Counted from the first letter of the stretch, positions 17,601-25,928 are shown. The stretch is 62,296 bases of DNA from Methylobacterium sp. Leaf91 (GCF_001422815.1 NZ_LMMP01000015.1:1-62296), one strand, 5' to 3'. Translations and numbers: made by a program. The notes: generated by a model not told the origin, from the sequence alone.

Positions 17601-20600
17601 CTGAGCGAACGTTGCCAGCCGGTGATGTCGTCGAGGCGTCCCAGGGGCATCCCGTCCAGACTCTCGAACCAATCCGGCAGCAGACCGAAAACGAGATCGC
17701 GGAAGAGCGAAGCGCCCGGCTCCACCGCCAGCAGGAACCCACCCGTGGCGAGGGCGTCGGCGATCTTGCCGAGAAGGCCGCGCTCGGTCCGGTGCAGGAC
17801 GTTGCTTGCCAGGATCGCGTCGAAGCCGCCTTCCGTCAGGTCGGCTTCGTCCTCGATCACGGTGACGCCGCGCGGCAGGGCGAGGCGAGCGCGCTCGGCG
17901 AGGCGGCGATCGGTCTCGAACACCGTAAGGTGCGCGGCGATTCCATCGGCGATGGCGGCCGCCTGGGCCGAGAGCGGCCCGAACCCGAGCTGAAGCAGGC
18001 GCAGGGACCGGTCCGTCGGAAGGTCGGCGCGGGCGCCGTCGAGGATACCGGCGATCACATCCGAGGATGCACGAGCGCTGGCGCTACGCAGGACGAAGGC
18101 GTCGAGAGCGTTCTGCGACAGGGTGGGCTGGCTCGCGAGGTCACCGTCGAGGAGGCGGGAGACGACGGCGCCGAGATCCGCCGTGAGCACCAGTTCGGCG
18201 GACAATTCGGGATGGTCGGCCGCGATCCAACGCATGATCTCGTCGGGGGCGGGCAGGGTCACGTCCTTGCGCAGAGTCCAACGCGTTCCGTCGAGGGTGG
18301 CGAGCCCGCTGCTCTCGAGGGCGTAGAGGGCGTTCAGCAGCCAGGGCCGCATCGATTCCGGCACACGATCGTCGATGGCGACGGTGCCCGAGCGCTGCAG
18401 CCCTTCGGCCATGCGGTAGGCGAGGGAGGTGGCCCAGCCTTCGAGGAGAAGATGGCCCGGCGAGAGTGCAGCATCGGCGGGCGCGAGAGCCGCCTTGATG
18501 CCTGGACGGACCGCATCGGCGATGCGGGCGCGGCGATCGAGGGGGATCGCGGTCGGCTCCGTGGCGAGTTCCGACCTCTGCGCGATGGCGTAGGCGGCGA
18601 GATCCTGGCCGGACTTGGCGCGCAAGGCCTGGAACCGGCCTTCCCGCAGGGTCGCGATGACGTCGCCGGCCTCATCCACCAAGGTGAAGTCAGCGAGAAT
18701 GCTGCGCTCGTTGCAGCGCCGCGTGCGGATCATCGCCCGGGCGATGACGGCACCGGGCCGAATCAGCCGGATCTCGCCGAAACGCACCGGCACATAGGCC
18801 TTGGTCGATCCCTCGCCCAACAGGTCGGCGAAGAGCAGGATCAGGCCGTGGAAACAGGCATCGAGCCGCGCCGGCACGAGGCCGAAGCGCGTATCCGGCT
18901 CCGCCGGCTTGAGTTCGGAGACGATCACGGTCTCGTCCACACGGGCGCTGAGGGCCACTTGGCGGAAGCTCGGCCCGAAATCGAGACCTGAGGCGGCGGC
19001 GAGACGATACAGCCCCTCTCCCTCGACGGCGTTCTCGGCCGGGATGATGATGTCCTGCCGGGGACGCGCCGCGAAGGTGCCGTCCACGATCTTGGCGGAG
19101 GCGTGCAACTGCCAGCCCGCCTGGGTCAGCCGAGGCCGGCTGAGGATCTGGATCTGGTTGCCGCTGCCCGAGAGCCGCACGGCGACTTCGCGGAGGGCGT
19201 CCTCACCGAAGACCATCGGCGACTGGATTTCGAACTCGGCGAGGACGACGTCGTCGCTGCGCATCGCCTCGCGGGCGACACCCAAAGCCATCTCGATGAA
19301 GGCCGCACCGGGCAGGATCGCTTGGCCGTCGATACGGTGGTCATCGAGTTCCGGCACCGTGGCGATGTCGAGATGGCCGTTCCACTCGAGCCCGTCGGCC
19401 GAAAGGCGCGATCCGTAGAGCGGATGATAGGCGCGGGCCGTCGCGGCGCCCACGCCTTCCGAGGTCTCCGACAGCCGGAACGGCCGACGCTGCCAGGGAT
19501 AGGTCGGAAGCGCGACATCGCCCTTCGGGTTCTCGCCGAAGACCGCCGCCTCGTCGACGGCGGCACCGTGGACGAGGGCCGAGGCCAGGGCGCGGGCGAA
19601 GGGGTCACTGCCAACGGGTTTGTTGGTGAGGACGCCGACCGTTGCGTTCTCGATGCCGAGGGGCTCGATGCAATCGCCGATATGCGGCAGCAGGGTCGCC
19701 CTTGGGCCGACCTCGACGAAGATGCGGGCGCCCTTGCGGGTCGCTTCCTGGACAGCCTCGCAGAAGCGCACCGGCTCGCGGATGTTGCGCCACCAATAGC
19801 CGGCGTCGAACTCCCCGCCCTGCAGCACGGCCCCGGTCACGGTGGAGACCATGGGGATCGTGCCGGGATGCGGCTTCAATCCTCCGAGATCGCGCAGCAG
19901 CGGCTTCTCGGTCGGGTTCATCAGCCGGCCGTGGAAGGGGTAGGCGAGGTCGAGCTTGCGACCACGGCGGCGCTTGCGCGCCAGCGCCTTCATGGCCGCG
20001 TCGATATCGGCGACCGGGCCCGCCACGGTGACGGCCTTCGGGCTGTTATAGGCGGCGATGTCGAGGCTCGGATAATCCTCGAGGAAGATCTCGATCTCCT
20101 CCACGGGTGCCAGCAGCACCGCCATGGTGCCGAGGCCGCGCGTCGTCTCCTGATGCTGGCTGCGGTAGAAGATGACCTTCACCGCCTGTTCCAGGCTCAG
20201 GATGCCGGCTCCCTCGGCCGCCGCAATCTCACCCACGCTGTGGCCGAGCACGTAGGACGGGACGAGACCGGCGGCCTTCAGGGCCGTGGTCGAAGCGCTG
20301 GAAATGGCGAAGATCAGCGGCTGCGAGACCCGCGTGAGGACCATGCGCTCGGCCAGATCCTCGGCGAACAGAGCTTCCTTCAGCGACCAGCCCGAGATCT
20401 CGGCGAACAGGACGTCGATCCGGTCGAAGGCCGACCGGTAGATGGCGTTGCGGTCATAGGCCTCCCGGCCCATCCCGACCCATTGGCTGCCATTGCCGGA
20501 ATAGACGAACGCGATCTCGGCGCTACGGTCGACGGCGGTGCCGACCCGGGCGATGTCGGTCTCCTCGGCATCGGCGACCGCGCGCAAGGTGGCGGGCAGG

Positions 20601-22123
20601 TCTGCGTCCATGGGCATGGCGAGGCGGGCCGACAGTCGCTCGCGGCGATGAGCGGCGGCGGCGGCGATCCGCACGGTCTCGGCGGAATCTGCGCGTTCGA
20701 ACCGATCGGCGTAGTCGAGAGCGAGTTCGTTCAGCGCGGCGCGGCTCTGGGCAGAGAGGAGTAGTAATTCTGGCCCGCGCCCGGCATCGCTCGAGGCAGA
20801 GGCCGGCGCGCCGTCGGTGAGGACGATGTGGGCGTTTGTGCCGCCGAAGCCGAAGGAGTTGACGCCGGCGAAACGCTCACCCCGGCCACGCGGGATCGCC
20901 AGCGGCGCGGTGACCACCGAGAGATTGAGCTTGGTGAAGGGAATGTCGGGATTGAGAACGGTCGCATGCAGCGAGGGCGGCAGCAGATCGTGCTCGAGGG
21001 CGAGACTTGCCTTCAGAAGACCGGCGAGGCCCGAGACCGGCTCGGTATGTCCGATATTGCTCTTGATCGAGCCGATCGGCAGCGGCTCCTTGCGGGGCCG
21101 GCCGATCTTCCCACCGATGGCGCCGGCCTCGATCGGGTCGCCCACCGCCGTGCCGGTGCCGTGCGCTTCCACGAAGGCGACCGCATCGAAATCGATCTCG
21201 GCCTCGCGATAGACCTGTTCGAGCAGCGCACCCTGTGCGTAGCCGGAAGGCAGGGAGATGCCGGTGGTCCGGCCGTCGGAATTCACGCCGCTCGCCGCAA
21301 TGACGCCACGCACGGTATCGCCGTCGCGCGAAGCGGCCCGCGCCGATTTCAGGACGAGAACGACGCCGCCCTCGGACCGGACATAGCCGTCGGCATTGGC
21401 CGAGAAGGCTTGGCACAGCCCGGTCCGCGACAGCATCTGCGCGTTGGAAAAGCAGATGAAGTTGAAGGGGCTGGCGAGCAGGTTCACGCCCGCCACGACC
21501 GCGGTGTCGATCCGGCCACTGGCGATCGCCGCGACGGCGGCATCGAGCGCTACGAGCGAAGAGGAGCAAGCTGTATCGACGGTGAAGCTCGGCCCCTTCA
21601 GGTCGTAGATGTAGGAAATCCGGTTGGACAGGATCGAGAGCGTGTTGCCGGTCGCCGCATAGGCATCACCCGACGAGGTATCGAGGACGCGCAGGTTTCC
21701 GTAGTCGAGGGACGAGGCGCCGACGAACACCCCGATCTGCGACCCCGCCACGGCGGAGGGACGCAGACCCGCATCCTCCAGGGCCTCCCAGGTCAGTTCG
21801 AGGAGGAGCCGCTGCTGCGGGTCCATCTGCTCGGCTTCGCGGGGCGAAATGCCGAAGACGCCGGGATCGAACGACCAGATGTCGTCCAAGACGCCCGCCG
21901 ACCATGTGTAGCTCTTGCCGCGCTCCTGCGCGCGTGGATGGCCGAACCGCTCCAACGACCAGCGATCGTCAGGGATACGCCCGACGGCGCAGCGGCCCTC
22001 GCTCAGAAGCTGCCACAGGCCATCGACGCTTGCAGCGCCGGGCAACCGGCACGAACGGCCGACGATCGCTATGTCTGTACGCTTGATCACGTTCGGTTCG
22101 CACACGCTCTTGATCGAGGACAT
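14678..22123 (-). CDS. Single-module reducing polyketide/fatty-acid synthase (RkpA-like), KS-AT-DH-(MT)-ER-KR-ACP
   Basis: 2,481 residues. KS (about 15-440): active Cys186 in VDTACSSS, with VEAHGTGTAVGDP and SNIGHTEPVSG. AT (about 535-850): Ser629 in VLGHSVGEIA. DH (about 890-1180): His929 in DDHRIDGQAILPG (HxxxGxxxxP). A methyltransferase-like region (about 1375-1500) has motif I LQLGFGPLS instead of the usual Gly-rich loop, then FDAILASNVLHRT. ER (about 1740-2050): LVHGGAGGVGLAAL. KR (about 2075-2280): ITGGLGGFGIEAARWLA and Tyr2226 in GAYVAANGF. ACP: phosphopantetheine Ser2394 in IGLDSLMGVEL. No thioesterase follows the ACP. The domain set predicts fully reduced acyl chains made iteratively. 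Same-strand neighbour is the oxoamine synthase. Rhizobial RkpA has this size and is needed for capsule (K-antigen) production, so a capsule lipid precursor is the likely product. Confidence 0.92.
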   Translation of the reverse strand: MSSIKSVCEPNVIKRTDIAIVGRSCRLPGAASVDGLWQLLSEGRCAVGRIPDDRWSLERFGHPRAQERGKSYTWSAGVLDDIWSFDPGVFGISPREAEQMDPQQRLLLELTWEALEDAGLRPSAVAGSQIGVFVGASSLDYGNLRVLDTSSGDAYAATGNTLSILSNRISYIYDLKGPSFTVDTACSSSLVALDAAVAAIASGRIDTAVVAGVNLLASPFNFICFSNAQMLSRTGLCQAFSANADGYVRSEGGVVLVLKSARAASRDGDTVRGVIAASGVNSDGRTTGISLPSGYAQGALLEQVYREAEIDFDAVAFVEAHGTGTAVGDPIEAGAIGGKIGRPRKEPLPIGSIKSNIGHTEPVSGLAGLLKASLALEHDLLPPSLHATVLNPDIPFTKLNLSVVTAPLAIPRGRGERFAGVNSFGFGGTNAHIVLTDGAPASASSDAGRGPELLLLSAQSRAALNELALDYADRFERADSAETVRIAAAAAHRRERLSARLAMPMDADLPATLRAVADAEETDIARVGTAVDRSAEIAFVYSGNGSQWVGMGREAYDRNAIYRSAFDRIDVLFAEISGWSLKEALFAEDLAERMVLTRVSQPLIFAISSASTTALKAAGLVPSYVLGHSVGEIAAAEGAGILSLEQAVKVIFYRSQHQETTRGLGTMAVLLAPVEEIEIFLEDYPSLDIAAYNSPKAVTVAGPVADIDAAMKALARKRRRGRKLDLAYPFHGRLMNPTEKPLLRDLGGLKPHPGTIPMVSTVTGAVLQGGEFDAGYWWRNIREPVRFCEAVQEATRKGARIFVEVGPRATLLPHIGDCIEPLGIENATVGVLTNKPVGSDPFARALASALVHGAAVDEAAVFGENPKGDVALPTYPWQRRPFRLSETSEGVGAATARAYHPLYGSRLSADGLEWNGHLDIATVPELDDHRIDGQAILPGAAFIEMALGVAREAMRSDDVVLAEFEIQSPMVFGEDALREVAVRLSGSGNQIQILSRPRLTQAGWQLHASAKIVDGTFAARPRQDIIIPAENAVEGEGLYRLAAASGLDFGPSFRQVALSARVDETVIVSELKPAEPDTRFGLVPARLDACFHGLILLFADLLGEGSTKAYVPVRFGEIRLIRPGAVIARAMIRTRRCNERSILADFTLVDEAGDVIATLREGRFQALRAKSGQDLAAYAIAQRSELATEPTAIPLDRRARIADAVRPGIKAALAPADAALSPGHLLLEGWATSLAYRMAEGLQRSGTVAIDDRVPESMRPWLLNALYALESSGLATLDGTRWTLRKDVTLPAPDEIMRWIAADHPELSAELVLTADLGAVVSRLLDGDLASQPTLSQNALDAFVLRSASARASSDVIAGILDGARADLPTDRSLRLLQLGFGPLSAQAAAIADGIAAHLTVFETDRRLAERARLALPRGVTVIEDEADLTEGGFDAILASNVLHRTERGLLGKIADALATGGFLLAVEPGASLFRDLVFGLLPDWFESLDGMPLGRLDDITGWQRSLSDTGLVRVAVDRAVSANGDDLLFLAEAPVRAKASTGQTFTFIIGSQDSFAAETASSLATLLVAAGVHVSIILDSEQSLLELERETPDTVVFLAGAFDTKGDAADRLRERCLGLKRCVEHLGTRQTRLWVICPGATRHDGDADGAVEAGLWAFTRTLANEVATLDIRRIDLTAAMPSKQASERLRDVILSGTTETEIILDADATRVIRFAPGQLSRRPASDAVAAPAAQLERSVTGGLNDMRWGPAERRTPGRGEVEIAVEATGLNFRDVLWALSMLPEEILEDGFAGPRLGLEVAGRVVSVGKGVAAFKVGDPVVAFAQSGFSTHIVVPELVVAPSPPGLDPQAAATVPVAFLTAYYSLVSCARLRRGEWVLVHGGAGGVGLAALQIAKLKGARVIATAGSREKRALVKALGAEHVLDSRSLAFVDEVRRITGDGVGIVVNSLFGEAMERSLNCLKPFGRFIELGKRDYVANTHIGLRPFRRNLSYFGVDLDQVLQHQGEDGARLFREVMALFTEGGLKPLPFQPFTADEVSDAFRLMQQSGHVGKIVIAPPKPGSIVVERKSDFRVSSEGVHLITGGLGGFGIEAARWLADRGARHLVLVGRKGASSPEAKQVVADLAVRGVSVAAMACDITSREAVDDLLAEVEGDGRRLAGVIHGAMVLQDGLIANLDAAALDAVIRPKVVGAEHLDAATRERQLDYFVLFSSATTFIGNPGQGAYVAANGFMEGLARRRKALGLPALAVAWGAIGDVGVLARNRAVMETLAGRVGVTPMDARRSLDLMAGALEGQGSSPDDAVLAIASMHWGKARERLATMRSPSYGDLGSDQQAESGTVTAIDIGGLLKSLDLDAVRKTVSDAIVEDIARILRLPKDDISRVRHLSEIGLDSLMGVELGASLQERFALDAPPSGISSGLTVVELAETLIQSVAAPVDEASAAVMSLAQRHASEGVDVRTLEPFHELVEQNSLQIKEILP

Positions 22124-22762
22124 CGCCGTCTCGCACCTGCAGCGGACAACCGACGTGAGGATGCATAATATGCAGCCGGAACCGTGTCCAACCCATGGCA
22201 GCTTTGCTGCAGCAGAGAGGCCGGAGGGATTTCAAGATACGGATAGTTTCACGGGCTGATAAAAATCACACAGTCATGATTACGGCAGCATTCAATATAG
22301 GCCGCTACTTCAACCGCACGTCTGAAACTGTACAAACTTATCCCGCATCGGCATAATATCAAACATTATTAACGCACCGCGCCATCGGTTTTCAGAATTA
22401 TTATTGTATTACTACAATAAAAAATCGACACTTAGTAACAAACGTGACTTAATTTGCATAACTCAACAATCTATGCATCAGAAAATCCCCAATGCTAATG
22501 CACCTGTCATATTTGTGATAGTATAGTAAAATGTGATTTATAGCATATTCTTCGACTATCATGAAGGTGTCGATTTTTCCATTTTCCTTATTGATAATGC
22601 CTGGAGTAAAAATCCACTTACGCTCCTTCACGATATTCATTCAAGCACCTCTATGCTGCGCCGCAACATAAATGCCTCACTTAGAGCTCGATGGGATAGG
22701 GTGGTCCCATCGAAGAAAACGCGGCCCGGATCGAAGGAACGCCTGCTTTCCGCGAAAAGGCC
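22124..22762. other. AT-rich intergenic region upstream of the PKS gene
   Basis: About 640 bp without a convincing gene. Roughly 22255-22670 is strikingly AT-rich (runs such as AATTATTATTGTATTACTAC) compared with flanks near two-thirds GC. The part next to the PKS start must hold its promoter and leader; GCATAATATGC at about 22164-22174 is a near-palindrome. A hairpin CGATGGGA - TAGGGTGG - TCCCATCG lies at 22689-22712. A 63-codon minus-strand ORF (22449-22640) exists but lacks support. The composition is typical of silenced or foreign regulatory DNA. Confidence 0.6.
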
Positions 22763-22763
22763 C

Positions 22764-22792
22764 TTGACGCCCGTTCCAGCCGAAAGCTATAC
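22764..22792 (+). promoter_or_regulatory. Sigma-70 type promoter of tRNA-Val
   Basis: TTGACG (22764-22769), 17-nt spacer, CTATAC (22787-22792). The -10 ends 34 nt before the mature tRNA 5' end, consistent with a short 5' leader. Confidence 0.7.
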
Positions 22793-22826
22793 GCCGCTCC
22801 TCGCTGCAGCGGAAACGCTTCAGCCG

Positions 22827-22901
22827 GGGCGCGTAGCTCAGCGGGAGAGCACTACCTTGACATGGTAGGGGTCACAGGTTCGATCCCTGTCGCGCCCACC
22901 A
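22827..22901 (+). tRNA. tRNA-Val(GAC)
   Basis: Complete cloverleaf of 75 nt including encoded CCA. Acceptor stem GGGCGCG / CGCGCCC, D-arm TAGCTCAGCGGGAGAGC, anticodon stem CTACC / GGTAG with loop TTGACAT giving anticodon GAC (22859-22861), T-loop GGTTCGATCC. It reads GUC and GUU valine codons. Confidence 0.97.
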
Positions 22902-22932
22902 TTTCCCTTCGGGCGAGATGGACGAGAGAACA

Positions 22933-22957
22933 AAAGCCCCGGAAACGGGGCTTTTTC
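22933..22957 (+). terminator. Rho-independent terminator after tRNA-Val
   Basis: Stem AAAGCCCCG / CGGGGCTTT closed by a GAAA tetraloop (22933-22954) with trailing T residues, 31 nt after the tRNA CCA end. Confidence 0.88.
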
Positions 22958-23181
22958 TCGTTCTGGCAGCCCCTCCGTCGTGAACGCACGACTTGCTCGT
23001 ACGTCGAGGCTTCCGCGTCCATCGCGCCCCAGGCAGCGAATGGCAGTTGTCTCATGCCAGCCACTGTCACGCTTGCGTGAGCCGCCGTCCCGGTCACAGA
23101 ACCGCCTCAGACAAAGAGTGTAAGGCGAGCGCTTTCATTCGGTGCCGGGCATCTCGGCCACCGTGCCGGATGCCGGAGATA

Positions 23182-24633
23182 ATGATGAGCCGAAACTTGG
23201 CATTCTCGAATGCGGTCGGACGGTTCGGCCTCGGATGCAGCGCCATCGATCTGCGCGCCCTCGACGATCCGCGCGGCTACGTTCGCGCTCAGCTCGACAT
23301 GTCGGTGACGGCGCCCGAAGCCAAACTGATGTCAACGACCGATCAGCTGCAGGCAATGATGCATCGTCGTCAGCTCGCGAAGCAGCGCCGCGAAGCGATG
23401 GCGGATGCGGACGGTGCCAAGGTCAAGCTAGGCAGCAATATGCAAGATGGTGCCATGGCGATGGCACCCGGCGCAGAGCCATCAATGGGTGGCGGCATGA
23501 TGGAGAACGACTCCGAGGCCAAGGCCACTCAGGGGTCGATCACGAAGAACGCCGATGAGCTGATCACCTGGCTCAGACTGGCGGCGGCGACCGAGGCACC
23601 ACTGCACGAGCGGCTGTTTCTACACTGGACCAATCACTTCACCATCGGGGCTGGGAAGGGGAAATCCAGCCTTACGGCGGGTTCGTTCCAGCGCGAAGCC
23701 ATTCGGCCATTCATTCTCGGCCGCTTTCACGACATGGCCAAGGCGGCGATCCTGCACGCCTCCATGCTCTATTATCTCGACAACGCATCCTCGATCGGCC
23801 CCGATTCTAAAGTCGGGCGCATCAAGAAATCCGGCCTCAACGAGAATCTCGGACGCGAGGTGCTCGAACTCCACACACTCGGCGTCGACGGGGGCTACAG
23901 TCAGGCCGACGTCACGGCATTGGCCTCCGTCCTCACGGGCTGGACCGTGGATCTCAACCCAAAATCCGAGACTTTCGGCGAGGTGGTGTTCCGTGAACGG
24001 CTGCATCAACCAGGGCCGAAGACCATCCTCGGTAAGCGTTACGCGGAAGCGGGAGCAGAGGAGTTTCCCGCGGTCCTAGCCGATCTCGTCCGCCACCCAT
24101 CCACGGCACGCTACGTGACGCGACGGATGGCGCGTGCGTTCGTATCGGAAAAGGCGTCGGACTCTCTTCAGAAGAACCTCGCCAAGGCCTTTCAGGACAG
24201 CGACGGCGACCTGAAGGCCGTGACCGCCGCGCTGATCCAAAACGACGAGGCCTGGACCGCCGCTCCCGTGAAGCTCCGCTCGCCGATCGAGTTCCTCGCC
24301 GCGACCGGTCGCCTCCTCGGACAAGCGCCGGTTAGGCCATCGCCGAAAGCCTCGCTTCTCGCGATGGGCCAGCCGTTCCTGGCCGCCCCGTCACCCAAAG
24401 GATGGGCCGAGGAAGACGATGCCTGGGCGACCTCGGATGGCATCAAGAGCCGGATCGACTGGGCACAGCAATGCGCGACGTTCAACGCGAACCATGTCGA
24501 TATCCGCAAACTCGTGGACGACCGGATCGGCGGCTATTTCTCGGATGAGACCCGGCGCGTCATCAGGCAGGGCGAAAGCCCCGAACAGGCATTGGCCTTG
24601 CTGATGCTCAGTCCGGAATTCCAGCGGCGCTAG
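23182..24633 (+). CDS. DUF1800 family protein
   Basis: 483 residues. DUF1800 features: NAVGRFGLGCSAIDLRAL at the N-terminus (family usually starts with a 'RxxFG' pattern), LFLHWTNHFTIGAGKGK, REAIRPFILGRFHDMAKAAI, LNENLGREVLELHTLGVDGGYSQ, ALASVLTGWTV and a C-terminal LMLSPEFQRR. An inserted Met/Gly-rich linker (about residues 85-120, AMAMAPGAEPSMGGGMM) is unusual. No signal peptide is seen. The biochemical role of the family is unknown. GGAGAT at 23175-23180 supports ATG 23182 (or 23185). It is followed after 22 nt by a DUF1501 gene, the standard pairing. Confidence 0.9.
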   Translation: MMSRNLAFSNAVGRFGLGCSAIDLRALDDPRGYVRAQLDMSVTAPEAKLMSTTDQLQAMMHRRQLAKQRREAMADADGAKVKLGSNMQDGAMAMAPGAEPSMGGGMMENDSEAKATQGSITKNADELITWLRLAAATEAPLHERLFLHWTNHFTIGAGKGKSSLTAGSFQREAIRPFILGRFHDMAKAAILHASMLYYLDNASSIGPDSKVGRIKKSGLNENLGREVLELHTLGVDGGYSQADVTALASVLTGWTVDLNPKSETFGEVVFRERLHQPGPKTILGKRYAEAGAEEFPAVLADLVRHPSTARYVTRRMARAFVSEKASDSLQKNLAKAFQDSDGDLKAVTAALIQNDEAWTAAPVKLRSPIEFLAATGRLLGQAPVRPSPKASLLAMGQPFLAAPSPKGWAEEDDAWATSDGIKSRIDWAQQCATFNANHVDIRKLVDDRIGGYFSDETRRVIRQGESPEQALALLMLSPEFQRR

Positions 24634-24655
24634 CCGGTCGAGAGGCGATGACCCC

Positions 24656-25891
24656 ATGAATCCTCAGGAACACGCCCACCTGCCGACGCGCCGCAACCTG
24701 CTGCTCGGCGCCGGCGCCCTCTTCGCCTGGCCCTATGTGCCGAAGGTCTGGGCCGCGTCCGGCCGCGACCCGCGCTTCCTCGTGGTGGTGCTGCGCGGTG
24801 GGCTCGACGGCCTGTCGGCCGTGATGCCGGTGGGCGATCCGCAATTCGCTTCGATCCGCTCTGGCTTCAAGCTGTCCCCGATGCACACGCCCTTCCGGCT
24901 CGATCCGCTGTTCTCGCTCAATCCGGCCATGCCGAACCTGGCCGACCTCTATGCCAAGCGCGAGGCCACGCTGTTCCATGCCGTCGCTACCCCCTACCGC
25001 GCCCGCTCGCATTTCGACGCGCAGGAGGTCCTCGAGAACGGGATGACGCGCTCCAGTTCCGGCGTCGATACCGGCTGGCTCAATCGCGCACTGTCCCTCA
25101 TTCCGAAGGCCAAGGGCATCGAGCTGCGGCCGGCCAAGGCTCTCTCCGTCAGCGCGACGACACCGCTGATCCTGCGTGGTCCGGCCCAGGTCGAGACATG
25201 GCAGCCGCAGACTCTGCCCTACGCCTCGGCCGATACGCTGATGCGGCTTCAAGCGCTCTACGACGACAAGGACCAGGCCCTGGCAAATGCCCTGCGCGAG
25301 GGTGTGCAGGTCGACGATTTCATCGCCTCGGATCCGAGCATGGCGGCGATGGGCAAGCAGCCGTTGAGGGGCCCCAACAGCTTCGCCTCGGCCGCCCGCG
25401 CTGCGGCCTCGCTCATGGCGCCCGTCACCGGCCCCCGCATCGCCGTGATGAACTTCGACGGTTGGGACACACACTCGTCCCAGGGTCCCTATGAGGGGCG
25501 TCTCGCCAGGAACCTGGCCTCCCTCGATGCCGGAATAGCGGCGATCAAGGAGGGACTCGGCGCCTCATGGGCACAGACCTCCGTTCTGATCGTCACGGAA
25601 TTCGGCCGCACCGTGCATGTGAACGGCTCCTCCGGCACCGATCACGGAACGGCGACGGTGGCCTTCCTCGTCGGAGGCGCGGTGGCAGGGGGACGGGTGA
25701 TCGCCGATTGGCCGAGCCTGAAGGAAAGCGCCCTGTTCGAAGGTCGCGACCTCGCGCCGACGACGGATCTGCGCGCCGTGATGAAGGGCCTGCTGATCGA
25801 TCAGTTCGGGTTCGAGGAGAAGGTCCTGTCGGAAAAGATCTTCCCCGGCAGCGAGAAGGCCCCCGGCATGAGGGATCTGCTTCGGGCCTGA
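24656..25891 (+). CDS. DUF1501 family protein with Tat-type signal
   Basis: 411 residues. The N-terminus THRRNLLL-type twin-arginine sequence (seen as PTRRNLLLGAGALFAWPY) followed by a hydrophobic stretch suggests Tat export. DUF1501 features are FLVVVLRGGLDGLSAVMP near the N-terminus, MNFDGWDTHSSQGPYEGRL, VTEFGRTVHVNGSSGTDHGT and AFLVGGAVAGGRV; the Asp/His-rich motifs recall the alkaline-phosphatase/sulfatase fold. Substrate is unknown. It forms a two-gene unit with the upstream DUF1800 gene. Confidence 0.9.
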   Translation: MNPQEHAHLPTRRNLLLGAGALFAWPYVPKVWAASGRDPRFLVVVLRGGLDGLSAVMPVGDPQFASIRSGFKLSPMHTPFRLDPLFSLNPAMPNLADLYAKREATLFHAVATPYRARSHFDAQEVLENGMTRSSSGVDTGWLNRALSLIPKAKGIELRPAKALSVSATTPLILRGPAQVETWQPQTLPYASADTLMRLQALYDDKDQALANALREGVQVDDFIASDPSMAAMGKQPLRGPNSFASAARAAASLMAPVTGPRIAVMNFDGWDTHSSQGPYEGRLARNLASLDAGIAAIKEGLGASWAQTSVLIVTEFGRTVHVNGSSGTDHGTATVAFLVGGAVAGGRVIADWPSLKESALFEGRDLAPTTDLRAVMKGLLIDQFGFEEKVLSEKIFPGSEKAPGMRDLLRA

Positions 25892-25928
25892 CCTGCGCGA
25901 GGCGCGGAGACTACGCCATCGGCCCTCG

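Noticed and set aside
17192..18991. 599-codon plus-strand ORF opposite the PKS
   Set aside because: Antisense of the PKS DH-MT region; composition and lack of motifs mark it as a shadow.
22449..22640. 63-codon minus-strand ORF in the AT-rich region (MNIVKERKWIFTPG...)
   Set aside because: Looks protein-like in composition but has no clear ribosome-binding site, no family resemblance and lies in AT-rich DNA where short ORFs are expected; kept only as part of the intergenic entry.
22764..24633. tRNA-Val as an integration (att) site for a mobile island
   Set aside because: No duplicated tRNA 3' end, integrase or phage-type gene is visible on either side in the window.
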